From Ruminococcus sp. (GTDB lineage: Bacteria; Bacillota; Clostridia; Oscillospirales; Ruminococcaceae): a stretch of DNA of 63,351 bases. The stretch spans positions 1-63,351 of the forward strand of contig SVNW01000013.1 of the NCBI GenBank assembly GCA_015066745.1, read 5' to 3'. The notes beneath the pieces are model-generated. The model saw only the letters and a program-made list of their open reading frames with translations, did not search any database and had not been told where the DNA came from. Both the position numbers and the translations under genes were made by a program. Of this stretch, positions 42,180 through 51,328 are shown piece after piece (the first letter of the stretch is position 1; every line of letters starts with the position of its first letter).

Positions 42180-43478
42180 TCAGACAGATACATTTGTTTT
42201 CATTTTTAATTCAGCTCTCTTAAACATATGAACAGCAGGATTTCCTGAAAATTCACCTGATTCAAGTAACAGCGACAGATTTGTAGCACATTTAAGCCAG
42301 TCATCAACCTCTGCCTGATTGTATGAAACTGCCTTCTTAGCCCACGCATTACAGTAACCGCAATTTTCTGCACAGCCTGAACCGCACTTTAATGCAACAG
42401 TATCGCATATTTTATCAGTGCAATTGCTTCCATTTACAAAATGCTCTATAAATCCATCAAGTTTTTTGTTATCGATCATGATCTCAGGATTGCACATTAC
42501 CCTTCCATACAGTCTCATGATATCAGGATTCATGTTCATAGCACCCTTAAAAGGCATACGTCCTTTCAGATCGGTCATTTTCTTCCTCTCATTCCAGTTA
42601 AGTATGTCAATAAGATTTCCGTCATATGACCTGTTAAGATATGCTGTCATAACTCTCTTTATAAATTCAACCGACTTTGTTCTGTCAACTAATTTTATTG
42701 AGAAATTATAGTTTCCTGTCTTCTCGCACAATTCTTCGTAATAATGAATATCTTCCGGTCTTATCCAGTCAGAACTGATAAACAATGCCGGATTTTCGAT
42801 CTTATTTCGAGTACAGTTTACCAGACAATAATCCATAACCAGACCCTTATCCGAACTATGTGATACAAAATTACCGTGTGACAGTCTGAGCATACAATCT
42901 TTAACGCAAAGATTATTTGCTATAAGTCTGAAAGAAACGCCTGAATCTTTGTACATTGTCAGCAATTTTTCAAGAAGAAGAAAATCCCTGTTAAAAGACA
43001 GATCCAGTGTTATTTCATCCACACCCCAATTTACCCACAAATTCACTTGCTGAAGTGTTGTAGGATATGCATAAAGCCCCAGAGTAACCCATACATCTTT
43101 AAAAGTACTTTTTAAATATCTGACAAGAAGAGGTGAATTTACAGTAAACTGTCTTACACCCATATCATAAATATTATGTATGACATTTCTTAATTCAGAT
43201 GCCGTTTCCGGATCAGTTTCACGCTGACCCATACACAAAGGATTTATCAGATAATTAAATTCTACACCGGCTTCTTTACACTTAGCAACATATCCGCCAA
43301 GGTTTTCAAGTAAAAAGCCCGATTCCATCATAAAATTTCTTCCGCCTGAAAGGCCATCGTCCTTTGCCTTACCATAAAGAGTCTTTATTCTTTTCTCTTT
43401 ATCATTTTCTTTGATAAACTCCAGAATGCCGTCATCAAAATTTGTACCCACGTCAAATGTAATAAATTTTTCTCTCAT
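42180..43478 (-). CDS. U32-like TIM-barrel protein, paralogue
   Basis: A 432-residue paralogue of the 40616-41965 product with the same start (FITFDVGTNFDDGI), barrel motifs (FTVNSPLLVRYL, DEITLDLSFNRDF, ANNLCVKDCMLRLSHG) and C-terminal cysteines (CTDKIC, CGYC). It lacks the Pro/Gly/Met tail. ATG 43478 is 9 bases behind GAGG; TTG 43487 overlaps the RBS. Each gene has its own terminator, so the two are expressed separately. Confidence 0.65.
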   Translation of the reverse strand: MREKFITFDVGTNFDDGILEFIKENDKEKRIKTLYGKAKDDGLSGGRNFMMESGFLLENLGGYVAKCKEAGVEFNYLINPLCMGQRETDPETASELRNVIHNIYDMGVRQFTVNSPLLVRYLKSTFKDVWVTLGLYAYPTTLQQVNLWVNWGVDEITLDLSFNRDFLLLEKLLTMYKDSGVSFRLIANNLCVKDCMLRLSHGNFVSHSSDKGLVMDYCLVNCTRNKIENPALFISSDWIRPEDIHYYEELCEKTGNYNFSIKLVDRTKSVEFIKRVMTAYLNRSYDGNLIDILNWNERKKMTDLKGRMPFKGAMNMNPDIMRLYGRVMCNPEIMIDNKKLDGFIEHFVNGSNCTDKICDTVALKCGSGCAENCGYCNAWAKKAVSYNQAEVDDWLKCATNLSLLLESGEFSGNPAVHMFKRAELKMKTNVSV

Positions 43479-43681
43479 ATTTCCCAACCTCGCATTTTCA
43501 TAATTTTGTATAAAATAATATGCGATAGTAAATCCTTAAATCATAATTTTTTTAACACATATATCAACCTAAAAATCAAAAATGATCAAAGATCTACTAT
43601 GCATTTGTTCACATTACCCCTGATACTATACTGTAAAACAAATACGTTTTTTTGCTTCACACAAACACTCCTAAAAATATT

Positions 43682-43715
43682 ATTCAGCACCTTTGAAAAA
43701 AATCAAGGTGCTGAA
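43682..43715. terminator. Terminator of the efp cluster
   Basis: TTCAGCACCTT pairs with AAGGTGCTGAA around a loop rich in A; it lies 26 bases beyond the stop of the 43741 gene. No gene is seen in 43479-43740. Confidence 0.8.
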
Positions 43716-43740
43716 ATATAACAAATGATAAACTTAATAA

Positions 43741-44229
43741 TTAAAGTTCTTCTTCAAGATCTTCAAGATCTTCGAGTTCAAGAACATCTTCAATATCTTC
43801 AGATATGATATCATCAATATCAAATTCAAGTTCTTCGTTGCAACTCGGACATGCTATGGAACCTTCTTCAAGCATTCCGACATCAAGAAGGATTGAATCA
43901 CCGCATGTAGGACAAACTACCTCATAAAGTTCATCATCATCGAAGTCAAAATCTTCGTCCTCAGAAAAATCGAAGTCATCATCTTCGTCGTCTTCGTCAT
44001 CTTCATCTATGTCGTAGAAATCATCTTCAACACAGCCGAGATCTTCATCGAGTATCTCACAAAGTTCTGTAAGTTCATCAACCTGTCCCTGAAGATCCTC
44101 AATATATGCAACCATGTCCTGCATAACAGTTATCATGTTTACAAGAACCTTGCCTTCTTTTGATGATGTATCAATATCAACGCCATCAATATAACCTTTA
44201 AGATATGACATTTTTTCTGTCAGCTTCAT
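43741..44229 (-). CDS. Acidic zinc-ribbon protein (CD1247-like)
   Basis: A 162-residue cytosolic protein. The N-terminal helical domain (about 1-65; MKLTEKMSYLKGYIDG) matches the CD1247 N-terminal domain family. A run of Asp and Glu (about 70-100) is followed by a zinc ribbon (CPTCG and CPSCN, about 106-131) and an acidic tail. It lies 49 bases behind efp, as in many Clostridia. Function unknown; AGGGAGG precedes the ATG. Confidence 0.82.
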   Translation of the reverse strand: MKLTEKMSYLKGYIDGVDIDTSSKEGKVLVNMITVMQDMVAYIEDLQGQVDELTELCEILDEDLGCVEDDFYDIDEDDEDDEDDDFDFSEDEDFDFDDDELYEVVCPTCGDSILLDVGMLEEGSIACPSCNEELEFDIDDIISEDIEDVLELEDLEDLEEEL

Positions 44230-44278
44230 AATAAAATCCTCCCTTTTAGAAAAATTTAAAAATTACACAAGAAGTGCA

Positions 44279-44836
44279 TTAAGCACGTTCCATGTATTCA
44301 CCTGTTCTTGTGTCGATTCTTACCTTATCACCCTGGTTGATAAAGAGCGGAACCTTTATTTCTGCACCTGTTTCAAGAACAGCAGGCTTTGTAGCGTTTG
44401 TAGCTGTATCGCCCTTGAAACCAGGATCAGTTTCTGTTACTTCAAGTTCTACGAAGAATGGTGGTTCAACACCGAAAACATTACCCTTGTATGAAAGAAC
44501 CTTTACTTCCATATTTTCTGTTACAAATGCAAAGCTGTCGCCGAGCTTGCTCTTGTCGATCGGTATCTGTTCGTATGTTTCCATATCCATAAAGTAGTAG
44601 AGATTGTCCTCAGCATAAAGATACTGCATATCTTTTCTTTCTACAAATGCTGTAGGATACTTGTCAGTAGGGTTGAATGATCTTTCAACAACAGCGCCTG
44701 TAATAACGTTCTTGAACTTTGTTCTTACAAAAGCTGCACCCTTACCCGGCTTAACGTGCTGGAATTCGATAACCTGTACTACGTTACCGTCCATCTCAAA
44801 TGTTACACCGTTTCTGAAATCACCAGCTGAAATCAT
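44279..44836 (-). CDS. efp: Elongation factor P
   Basis: A 185-residue translation factor that relieves ribosome stalling at polyproline. KOW-like domain I carries the tip loop PGKGAAF with Lys32, the residue modified in other bacteria; the two OB domains follow, ending in the signature near [17 protein letters not shown] lies before the ATG. It has a promoter of its own (44905-44933) although it follows pepP. Confidence 0.96.
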   Translation of the reverse strand: MISAGDFRNGVTFEMDGNVVQVIEFQHVKPGKGAAFVRTKFKNVITGAVVERSFNPTDKYPTAFVERKDMQYLYAEDNLYYFMDMETYEQIPIDKSKLGDSFAFVTENMEVKVLSYKGNVFGVEPPFFVELEVTETDPGFKGDTATNATKPAVLETGAEIKVPLFINQGDKVRIDTRTGEYMERA

Positions 44837-44904
44837 AAAATAAATACCTCCAAAAATATAATAACAAATAATGATAATTTTTTTTCATTCCATTACTTTT
44901 TCTA

Positions 44905-44933
44905 TTTTACTATAAAATCGTATTTTTTGCAAT
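44905..44933 (-). promoter_or_regulatory. efp promoter
   Basis: TTGCAA (44928-44933), 17-base spacer, TAAAAT (44905-44910) on the minus strand. Confidence 0.65.
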
Positions 44934-44950
44934 ACCTAAATTAAATATTT

Positions 44951-46024
44951 TTACAATACAATAAATTCTTTTGGGCTACCTGTAAAATTCATATACGAAT
45001 CATCAGTTATAACAACCTTATCTTCGATCCTTATTCCAAATTTGCCTGGTATATATATACCCGGTTCTATGGTTATAACCATACCTTTTTCAATAACGGT
45101 ATCATTATTTCTCTGTGACACGGCAGGTTTTTCATGTATTTCCATACCTACACCATGTCCGAGTGAATGTCCGAATGCACCCTTGTATGCTGTTGAATCG
45201 ATATACTCTCTGGCAACAAAGTCGAGTTGTTTGCACGTCATACCCGGTTTTATTGCCTCAAGTGCCCTAAGCTGTGCCGAAAGCACAATATTATAGGCTT
45301 CCTTTTCCTCTTCTGAAGGCGTTCCGAAATAAACCGTTCTGGTCATATCGCTGTGCAGTCCGTCAACAACCGCACCGAAATCCATAAGTATAAAACAGTT
45401 TCCGCTCACCTTGTCATATCCCGGAACTCCATGAGGAAGTGATGTATTTTTTCCGCAAAGAGCAATTGTTTCAAACGAAATATCCTCTGCACCAAGAAAC
45501 TTCATTCTGTTATCTATCATAAGTGCAATATCACGCTCAGTCATTCCCTCTGATATATTCTGAATAACATATTCAAAAGTTTCATCGGCTATTTTCTGTG
45601 CCGCACTTATCTTTTCTATTTCATACGCATTTTTTAATATACGCATATTATTTATTCCGTTGCTAAGAGTATTGGAAAAGTCAACATTTATCCTGGGAAA
45701 AGACTCTCTGAAACTGCCAAGCTGACTTACTGTCATTGTTGAGGCTTCTATCATCGCAGTCTTGATGCAGTGTTTCTTCATTAATTCATTTATCTGTACA
45801 GTTTTTTCCTTTTCAAGTATCACCTCACAGTCTTTTACTATTTCACAAGCTTTTTCAAAATATCTGAAGTCAACAATAAAATATGCTTTTTCCTTAAAAC
45901 ATATCAGTGTACCGCTGCTTGTCTTAAAACCCGTAAAATATCTTCGGTTCACCTGTGAGGTAACAACTGCGCAGGTATTTGCGTCAGGAATAAATTCCAT
46001 AAGTTTTTCTATATTTGTTTTCAA
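44951..46024 (-). CDS. pepP: Xaa-Pro aminopeptidase (M24)
   Basis: A 357-residue cytosolic aminopeptidase that removes residues before proline. The N-terminal creatinase-like domain (about 1-130) is followed by the pita-bread catalytic domain with metal ligands in MDFGAVVDGLHSDMTRT (near 210), FGHSLGHGVGMEIHE (near 280), TIEPGIY (near 320) and RIEDKV (near 335). It starts 4 bases after aroQ in one operon. Confidence 0.93.
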   Translation of the reverse strand: MKTNIEKLMEFIPDANTCAVVTSQVNRRYFTGFKTSSGTLICFKEKAYFIVDFRYFEKACEIVKDCEVILEKEKTVQINELMKKHCIKTAMIEASTMTVSQLGSFRESFPRINVDFSNTLSNGINNMRILKNAYEIEKISAAQKIADETFEYVIQNISEGMTERDIALMIDNRMKFLGAEDISFETIALCGKNTSLPHGVPGYDKVSGNCFILMDFGAVVDGLHSDMTRTVYFGTPSEEEKEAYNIVLSAQLRALEAIKPGMTCKQLDFVAREYIDSTAYKGAFGHSLGHGVGMEIHEKPAVSQRNNDTVIEKGMVITIEPGIYIPGKFGIRIEDKVVITDDSYMNFTGSPKEFIVL

Positions 46025-46028
46025 GTTT

Positions 46029-46466
46029 TTATTCCTCCGAAAGAAGTCTTATAAGTCCGTCCATACCGAGAATATAGCTGTATCTTCCGAATCCCGCGAT
46101 CGACGCACGGCATACAGGTCCTATAACAGAAGTTTTTCTGAACTCGTCTCTTGCGTTTATATTGCTTATGTGTACCTCTATACAAGGGATCTTTATTGCG
46201 GAGATAGCATCTCTTATAGCATAACTGTAATGTGTATATGCACCTGCATTTATCACAACACCGTCAAACTTTGTACGTGCATCATGGAGTTTATCTATTA
46301 TCATTCCTTCATGATTTGACTGATATATCTCGCACTCAACACCTGATTTTTCAGCGTGTTTCATTATATCAGAGTTAAGCTTTTCAAATGTTTCGTCTCC
46401 GTAAACACCGGGTTCTCTTTCTCCGAGAAGATTAAGATTAGGTCCGTGGATAACAAGTATTTTCAT
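46029..46466 (-). CDS. aroQ: 3-dehydroquinate dehydratase, type II
   Basis: Third step of the shikimate pathway; a 145-residue flavodoxin-fold dodecamer-forming enzyme. Motifs are GPNLNLLGEREP (9-20) with the catalytic loop Arg, SNHEG (near 49), INAGAYTHYSYA (near 72) and VHISN (near 98). One base separates it from yqeG and four from pepP. Confidence 0.95.
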   Translation of the reverse strand: MKILVIHGPNLNLLGEREPGVYGDETFEKLNSDIMKHAEKSGVECEIYQSNHEGMIIDKLHDARTKFDGVVINAGAYTHYSYAIRDAISAIKIPCIEVHISNINARDEFRKTSVIGPVCRASIAGFGRYSYILGMDGLIRLLSEE

Positions 46467-46467
46467 A

Positions 46468-46971
46468 TCATTTCTCTCCTGATCTGTCAGTATATAATTT
46501 TTTTGGCAAAAACGGTTTTTCTATTTTTCTTTTGAACTTTAAAAAGCCTTTCTTCTCATGTTCAATAGGAAAAACAAATATACATTTTACACGTTTGAGA
46601 TTTGCCCCTAAAACATCGGTGTATATCTGGTCACCGACTACGGCAAGCTGTGAAAACGGCAGTCCCATACGCTGTGCCGCACGATCAAATCCGCTCGACA
46701 AAGGCTTTTTTCCTTCACACACAAAATCAAGTCCGAGCATATCCGCAAAAGGTTTGACACGTTCATGGTGATTGTTTGAAACTATGACCATCATGATATT
46801 TTCTGACTTCATAAGTGCTATCCAGTCAAGCACACCGTCAGCAGGACGTGGATTGTCATGCGTAGTAAGTGTATTATCCAGATCGAGCAAAAGCCCTTTT
46901 ATACCATTTTTCATAAGAAGTTCAGGCGTTATATCAAGCACTGACCTTAATGCTATATCTATTTTAAACAA
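46468..46971 (-). CDS. YqeG family HAD-type phosphatase
   Basis: A 167-residue HAD-IIIA phosphatase. Motif I is LLLDLDNTLTTHD (near 29) with the nucleophile Asp, motif II IVSNN (near 63), and motif III-IV KKPLSSGF and VGDQIYTDVLGAN (near 112). Similar genes start the yqeG-aroQ-pepP-efp run in many Firmicutes; the substrate is unproven. The start is a TTG behind AAGGTGG. Confidence 0.9.
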   Translation of the reverse strand: MFKIDIALRSVLDITPELLMKNGIKGLLLDLDNTLTTHDNPRPADGVLDWIALMKSENIMMVIVSNNHHERVKPFADMLGLDFVCEGKKPLSSGFDRAAQRMGLPFSQLAVVGDQIYTDVLGANLKRVKCIFVFPIEHEKKGFLKFKRKIEKPFLPKKLYTDRSGEK

Positions 46972-47016
46972 AACAAGATACCACCTTTTTTATTTTCTTC
47001 TATGACTTACTATAAG

Positions 47017-47045
47017 ATTATACCACTTATTTATTTTTAACGCAA
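47017..47045 (-). promoter_or_regulatory. Promoter of the yqeG cluster
   Basis: TTGCGT (47040-47045), 17-base spacer, TATAAT (47017-47022) on the minus strand. Confidence 0.65.
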
Positions 47046-47050
47046 ATGTA

Positions 47051-47079
47051 TTGCTTAAAAAAATATCATATGATATAAT
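47051..47079 (+). promoter_or_regulatory. Promoter of the hydrogenase-maturation cluster
   Basis: TTGCTT (47051-47056), 17-base spacer, TATAAT (47074-47079) with extended TG. It diverges from the yqeG promoter. Confidence 0.65.
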
Positions 47080-47141
47080 ATTAACATAGGCAGAAAGCTT
47101 GATACAGCATTTTGTGATTTTTAAACAAGGAAGTAAAAAAT

Positions 47142-47390
47142 ATGGACAATCGTGTGGCTATAATAGGTATAATAATCGAAAATACAGAATCAGTACAGAA
47201 ACTCAACGAGATCCTGCATCTTTACAACGACCACATAATAGGCCGTATGGGACTGCCGTACAAGGAAAAGAAAATTTGCATCATAAGCATAGCGGTTGAC
47301 GCTCCTGAAGATGTGATAAGTGCTCTTTCCGGAAAAATCGGCAGACTTCCGGGTGTTTCGTCAAAGACCCTGTACTCAAAGCTAAACTGA
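47142..47390 (+). CDS. TM1266 family iron-only hydrogenase system regulator
   Basis: An 82-residue ACT-like/ferredoxin-fold protein of the TM1266 family (begins MDNRVAIIGIII; LYNDHIIGRMGLPY near 28; GRLPGVSSKTLYSK at the end). It is regularly encoded beside [FeFe]-hydrogenase maturation genes and is thought to regulate them. Here it lies 69 bases before hydG. AAGGAAG precedes the ATG. Confidence 0.9.
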   Translation: MDNRVAIIGIIIENTESVQKLNEILHLYNDHIIGRMGLPYKEKKICIISIAVDAPEDVISALSGKIGRLPGVSSKTLYSKLN

Positions 47391-47459
47391 CACTATAGAC
47401 TCTGACTTAACGGTAAAGATATAATTTCTGACCCGAAAACGAAAGGAATGTTTAATTTT

Positions 47460-48878
47460 ATGTATAATCCAAAATCACTCAAAGCAGAAGAATTTATTTC
47501 GCACGAAGAGGTGCTTGATACTCTCGAATATGCAGAAAAAAATAAAAATAACGCTGAACTTATCAATAAGATAATCGAAAAAGCAAAACAGAGAAAAGGC
47601 CTTTCCCATCGTGAAGCTTCCGTACTTCTCGTCTGTGAACTCGAAGATAAGAACAAAGAAATTCTTCAGCTTGCCGAGCAGATAAAAAAAGATTTTTACG
47701 GAAACAGAATCGTTATGTTCGCTCCGCTCTATCTTTCAAACTACTGTGTAAACGGCTGTGTATACTGTCCTTATCATCTCAAGAACAAGCATATCACACG
47801 TAAAAAGCTTTCACAGGAAGAAATAAAGCGTGAAGTTATCGCACTTCAGGATATGGGTCACAAAAGACTCGCTATAGAAGCAGGCGAAGATCCTGTAATG
47901 AATCCGATAGAATATATACTTGAATCAATAGAAACAATATATAGTATAAAACACAAAAACGGTGCTATCAGACGTGTAAACGTAAATATCGCGGCTACTA
48001 CAGTGGAAAACTACAGAAAGCTCAGAGATGCAGGAATAGGAACATATATTCTCTTCCAGGAAACTTATCACAAAGAAAGTTATGAACAGCTCCATCCAAC
48101 AGGTCCGAAACATGACTATGCATACCACACTGAAGCCATGGACAGAGCAATGGAAGGCGGAATCGATGACGTAGGTCTCGGCGTTCTTTTCGGTCTCGAA
48201 CTCTACAAGTACGAATTTGCCGCACTTCTTATGCATGCTGAACACCTCGAAGCAGTTCACGGTGTAGGCCCTCATACTATAAGTGTACCAAGAATAAAGA
48301 AAGCTGACGATATAGACCCTGATTTATTTGACAACGGTATAAATGATGATATATTTGAAAAAATAGTTGCCTGTATCAGAATTTCCGTTCCTTATACAGG
48401 TATGATAATCTCCACAAGAGAAACAGCATCATGTCGTGAAAGAATACTCCGTGTGGGAATATCACAGATAAGTGGCGGTTCAAGAACAAGTGTCGGCGGT
48501 TACTGCGAACCTGAACCTGAAGATGAAAACTCAACTCAGTTTGATGTAAGTGACAAACGTACACTTGACGAAGTAGTAAACTGGCTCATGAAACTCGGAT
48601 ATATACCAAGTTTCTGTACTGCCTGCTACCGTGAAGGAAGAACAGGCGACAGATTTATGGCCCTTTGCAAAAATATGCAGATCCAGAACTGCTGTCACCC
48701 GAATGCACTTATGACACTTAACGAATATCTTGAAGACTATGCCGCAGCTGAAACCAAGGAAATCGGCAAAAAACTCATCATGTCCGAAGTTCCGAATATC
48801 CCTAACGAAAAAGTAAGAGGCATAGCACTTGACTATCTTAAAAATATCGAAAACGGTAAACGTGACTTCAGATTTTAA
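47460..48878 (+). CDS. hydG: [FeFe]-hydrogenase H-cluster radical SAM maturase HydG
   Basis: A 472-residue radical SAM enzyme that cleaves tyrosine to make the CO and CN ligands of the H-cluster. The radical SAM cluster motif is C96-x3-C100-x2-C103 (YCVNGCVYC), and the C-terminal auxiliary cluster motif begins FCTACYREG near 402. Homologues start MYN, so ATG 47460 is preferred to ATG 47448, which abuts the AAAGGA. Length is normal. Confidence 0.95.
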   Translation: MYNPKSLKAEEFISHEEVLDTLEYAEKNKNNAELINKIIEKAKQRKGLSHREASVLLVCELEDKNKEILQLAEQIKKDFYGNRIVMFAPLYLSNYCVNGCVYCPYHLKNKHITRKKLSQEEIKREVIALQDMGHKRLAIEAGEDPVMNPIEYILESIETIYSIKHKNGAIRRVNVNIAATTVENYRKLRDAGIGTYILFQETYHKESYEQLHPTGPKHDYAYHTEAMDRAMEGGIDDVGLGVLFGLELYKYEFAALLMHAEHLEAVHGVGPHTISVPRIKKADDIDPDLFDNGINDDIFEKIVACIRISVPYTGMIISTRETASCRERILRVGISQISGGSRTSVGGYCEPEPEDENSTQFDVSDKRTLDEVVNWLMKLGYIPSFCTACYREGRTGDRFMALCKNMQIQNCCHPNALMTLNEYLEDYAAAETKEIGKKLIMSEVPNIPNEKVRGIALDYLKNIENGKRDFRF

Positions 48879-48895
48879 TGGAGGTATCCGAAAAA

Positions 48896-50095
48896 ATGAG
48901 TCTTAATAATACACCATCTTCCGAAAGAACACATATCGCTTTCTTCGGAAAAAGAAATGCCGGAAAATCAAGTACAGTAAATGCTGTTACAAATCAATCT
49001 CTTTCAATAGTTTCCGATACCAAAGGAACTACTACCGACCCTGTCTTCAAGGCAATGGAACTTCTTCCGGCAGGTCCTGTAATGATAATAGATACACCCG
49101 GTTTTGACGATGAAGGTAAACTTGGAAATCTCAGAATAGAAAAAACTATGCAGATACTCGCAAAAACTGATATTGCGGTACTGATAATAGATGCTTCTAT
49201 CGGTATTTCGGAAGAAGACAAAAGACTTACAGATATTTTCAAAGAAAAAAATATAGACTATATCATTGCTTTTAACAAATCAGATCTTCTTGAAACTATC
49301 CCGACTGCAAATGAAAATGAAATTTTTATAAGCTCGGCTAAAAAGACCAATATAGATAAACTTAAAGAAATGATAGCTTCACTTTGCAGTAAAAACTCCC
49401 ATAACAAAACTATCATCAGCCACATTCTGAAAGAAGATGACGTTGTAATACTTGTAACACCTATAGATGAATCAGCTCCAAAAGGAAGACTTATACTGCC
49501 ACAACAGCAGACGATCAGAGATATTATCGACAAGCATGCTGTTTCTGTTGTCGTACAGCCTTCTCAGCTTAAAACAACTCTTTCGTTATTAAAACAAAAA
49601 CCAAAACTTGTTATAACTGACAGTCAGGTATTTGCCGAAGTTGCAAAGGATACACCTGATGACATAAAACTTACGTCATTCTCTATTCTTTTTGCAAACT
49701 ATAAGGGAGTACTTGAACAGTCAGTCAGAGGTGTAAAAGCTCTCGATTCCCTGCGTGACGGTGACAGGATACTGATTTCAGAAGGATGTACGCATCATCG
49801 TCAGTGCGGAGATATAGGTACTGTAAAGCTCCCGAAACTTATAGAAAAGTATACAGGCGTAAAACCCACATACGATTTTTCTTCAGGAACTGATTATCCG
49901 GGAAACCGATACAAGATGATCATTCACTGCGGTGGCTGTATGCTCAGTGACCGTGAAATGAAAAACCGCCTTTCCATCGCAAGCACAGCAGATATCCCAT
50001 TTACAAACTACGGAATAGCAATATCATATATGAACGGTATACTCAAAAGGACTATAGAAATTTTCCCTGATCTTTATTCTCTGCTTGATAAATAA
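48896..50095 (+). CDS. hydF: [FeFe]-hydrogenase H-cluster maturation GTPase HydF
   Basis: A 399-residue scaffold GTPase that assembles and delivers the diiron subcluster. Walker A is GKRNAGKSS (near 18), followed by switch motifs DTKGTT and DTPGFD, and NKSD. The C-terminal domain has the iron-sulfur ligands CTHHRQCG (near 298) and HCGGC (near 347). ATG 48896 lies 10 bases behind GGAGG; ATG 48878, overlapping the hydG stop, is that RBS region. HydE is not in the window. Confidence 0.95.
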   Translation: MSLNNTPSSERTHIAFFGKRNAGKSSTVNAVTNQSLSIVSDTKGTTTDPVFKAMELLPAGPVMIIDTPGFDDEGKLGNLRIEKTMQILAKTDIAVLIIDASIGISEEDKRLTDIFKEKNIDYIIAFNKSDLLETIPTANENEIFISSAKKTNIDKLKEMIASLCSKNSHNKTIISHILKEDDVVILVTPIDESAPKGRLILPQQQTIRDIIDKHAVSVVVQPSQLKTTLSLLKQKPKLVITDSQVFAEVAKDTPDDIKLTSFSILFANYKGVLEQSVRGVKALDSLRDGDRILISEGCTHHRQCGDIGTVKLPKLIEKYTGVKPTYDFSSGTDYPGNRYKMIIHCGGCMLSDREMKNRLSIASTADIPFTNYGIAISYMNGILKRTIEIFPDLYSLLDK

Positions 50096-50159
50096 ACCAA
50101 CTTTTTTACCTGTATATATGAAAATTTTCTGAAAAAGCGATGAAAAACGACATATCAAC

Positions 50160-50187
50160 TTGACATTCACGACTGATATGTTATAAT
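50160..50187 (+). promoter_or_regulatory. Promoter of the cohesin lipoprotein genes
   Basis: TTGACA (50160-50165), 16-base spacer, TATAAT (50182-50187) with extended TG; leader of about 85 bases. Confidence 0.75.
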
Positions 50188-50278
50188 AAGGTAGGATAAA
50201 AATGTATCTGACCACCTGATTCAATCAGAAAAATCCCAAAAAATCAGTATTCATTTATCAGGAAAGGATAATGACAAT

Positions 50279-51253
50279 ATGGATAAGAAGAAATCAAGAT
50301 TAATTACTATAGCACTTGCGTGCTTACTTTCAGTATCATTTGCTTCATGCGGCAGTGATAAAGATGATAAAAAAGGTACAACAGTTGTTACTTCCACTAC
50401 AGAGGCTTCAAAGACAGCTGAAAAAAATGATGACAGCAAATCTGATGATAAAGATGATAAGGATACCGAGGTAACTACAGTAACACTTCCGGAAAAAGAT
50501 GATGACGGAAGTAAAATAACAGTTATCGCTGTTACTGACGAAAACAACAAAGCAGTTACTGATGACAAGGGTGCAGAAGTAACAAAAGTCGCTATTGTTG
50601 ATGACAAGGGCGAAGTTGTTACAGATGCCAAGGGTAGTGAAGTTGCCCCGAATATAGCTGTTACCGAGGCAACAACTACAACCAAGAGTGATCGTATAGT
50701 TACAACAGCTGTAACTTCTGCGCCGGATAACAGCGGAAATGCAGAGACTACTAAAAACCCTAATGCTGCGCCTGTACTCCCAGACGGTCCTGTATTGACT
50801 ATACCTGATAATATAGAAGCCGCTCCGGGTGAAGAATTCACATTCAAAATTTCAGTTACAGGAAATGCCGGTTATTCATCACTTATAGCATGGCTTGATG
50901 TAAATGAAAAATATTTTGAATATGTATCATTTGAGGGTGGCGACCCTGACTCAAGCAATCATAAACGTTCTGTTGAGCGTATGAACACTTCACTTACAGA
51001 GTACAAAAAACCGGGTACAACAGACCTCAATACACTTGTACTCATGTACTTTGATCCTCAGGCTAAGAATCTCACCGGAGATACCACATTCGCTACTGTT
51101 ACTCTCAAGGCAAAAGATGATGTAAAACCGGGTGAATACGAGCTTTGCTTTGATGTTGAAGCCGATGGAAACGCTATGTCCAACAGAGTTGTAAATCTCG
51201 ATCCTGTTGTACTCACGCCAACTTATGTAAACGGAACTGTTACAATAAAATAA
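50279..51253 (+). CDS. Lipoprotein with a canonical cohesin domain
   Basis: A 324-residue lipoprotein: basic start, hydrophobic segment and lipobox SFASC (Cys24). A Lys/Asp/Thr linker contains the motif VTDENNKAVTDDKGAEVTK and ends in a Thr-rich stretch. Residues 171-324 form a cohesin in normal order: first half with IEAAPGEEFTFKISV and LDVNEKYFEYVSFEGG, second half with LVLMYFDP, DTTFATVTLKAKDDVKPGEY and a final NGTVTIK. It would display a dockerin-binding site at the outer face of the membrane. A terminator follows. Confidence 0.82.
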   Translation: MDKKKSRLITIALACLLSVSFASCGSDKDDKKGTTVVTSTTEASKTAEKNDDSKSDDKDDKDTEVTTVTLPEKDDDGSKITVIAVTDENNKAVTDDKGAEVTKVAIVDDKGEVVTDAKGSEVAPNIAVTEATTTTKSDRIVTTAVTSAPDNSGNAETTKNPNAAPVLPDGPVLTIPDNIEAAPGEEFTFKISVTGNAGYSSLIAWLDVNEKYFEYVSFEGGDPDSSNHKRSVERMNTSLTEYKKPGTTDLNTLVLMYFDPQAKNLTGDTTFATVTLKAKDDVKPGEYELCFDVEADGNAMSNRVVNLDPVVLTPTYVNGTVTIK

Positions 51254-51280
51254 CAGCCTTTTATCAGATATTTTTTAAGG

Positions 51281-51308
51281 AGGCACCTCGGACGGTGCCT
51301 CTTTTTTA
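51281..51308 (+). terminator. Terminator behind the first cohesin lipoprotein
   Basis: GAGGCACC pairs with GGTGCCTC, followed by six T. The next three lipoprotein genes are therefore partly separated from the first. Confidence 0.85.
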
Positions 51309-51328
51309 GTGTTATGGAGGTATTTTTT

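Noticed and set aside
50251..50847. Antisense Val/Ser-rich frame of 198 codons
   Set aside because: Arises from the low-complexity Thr/Lys/Asp linker of the lipoprotein on the plus strand.
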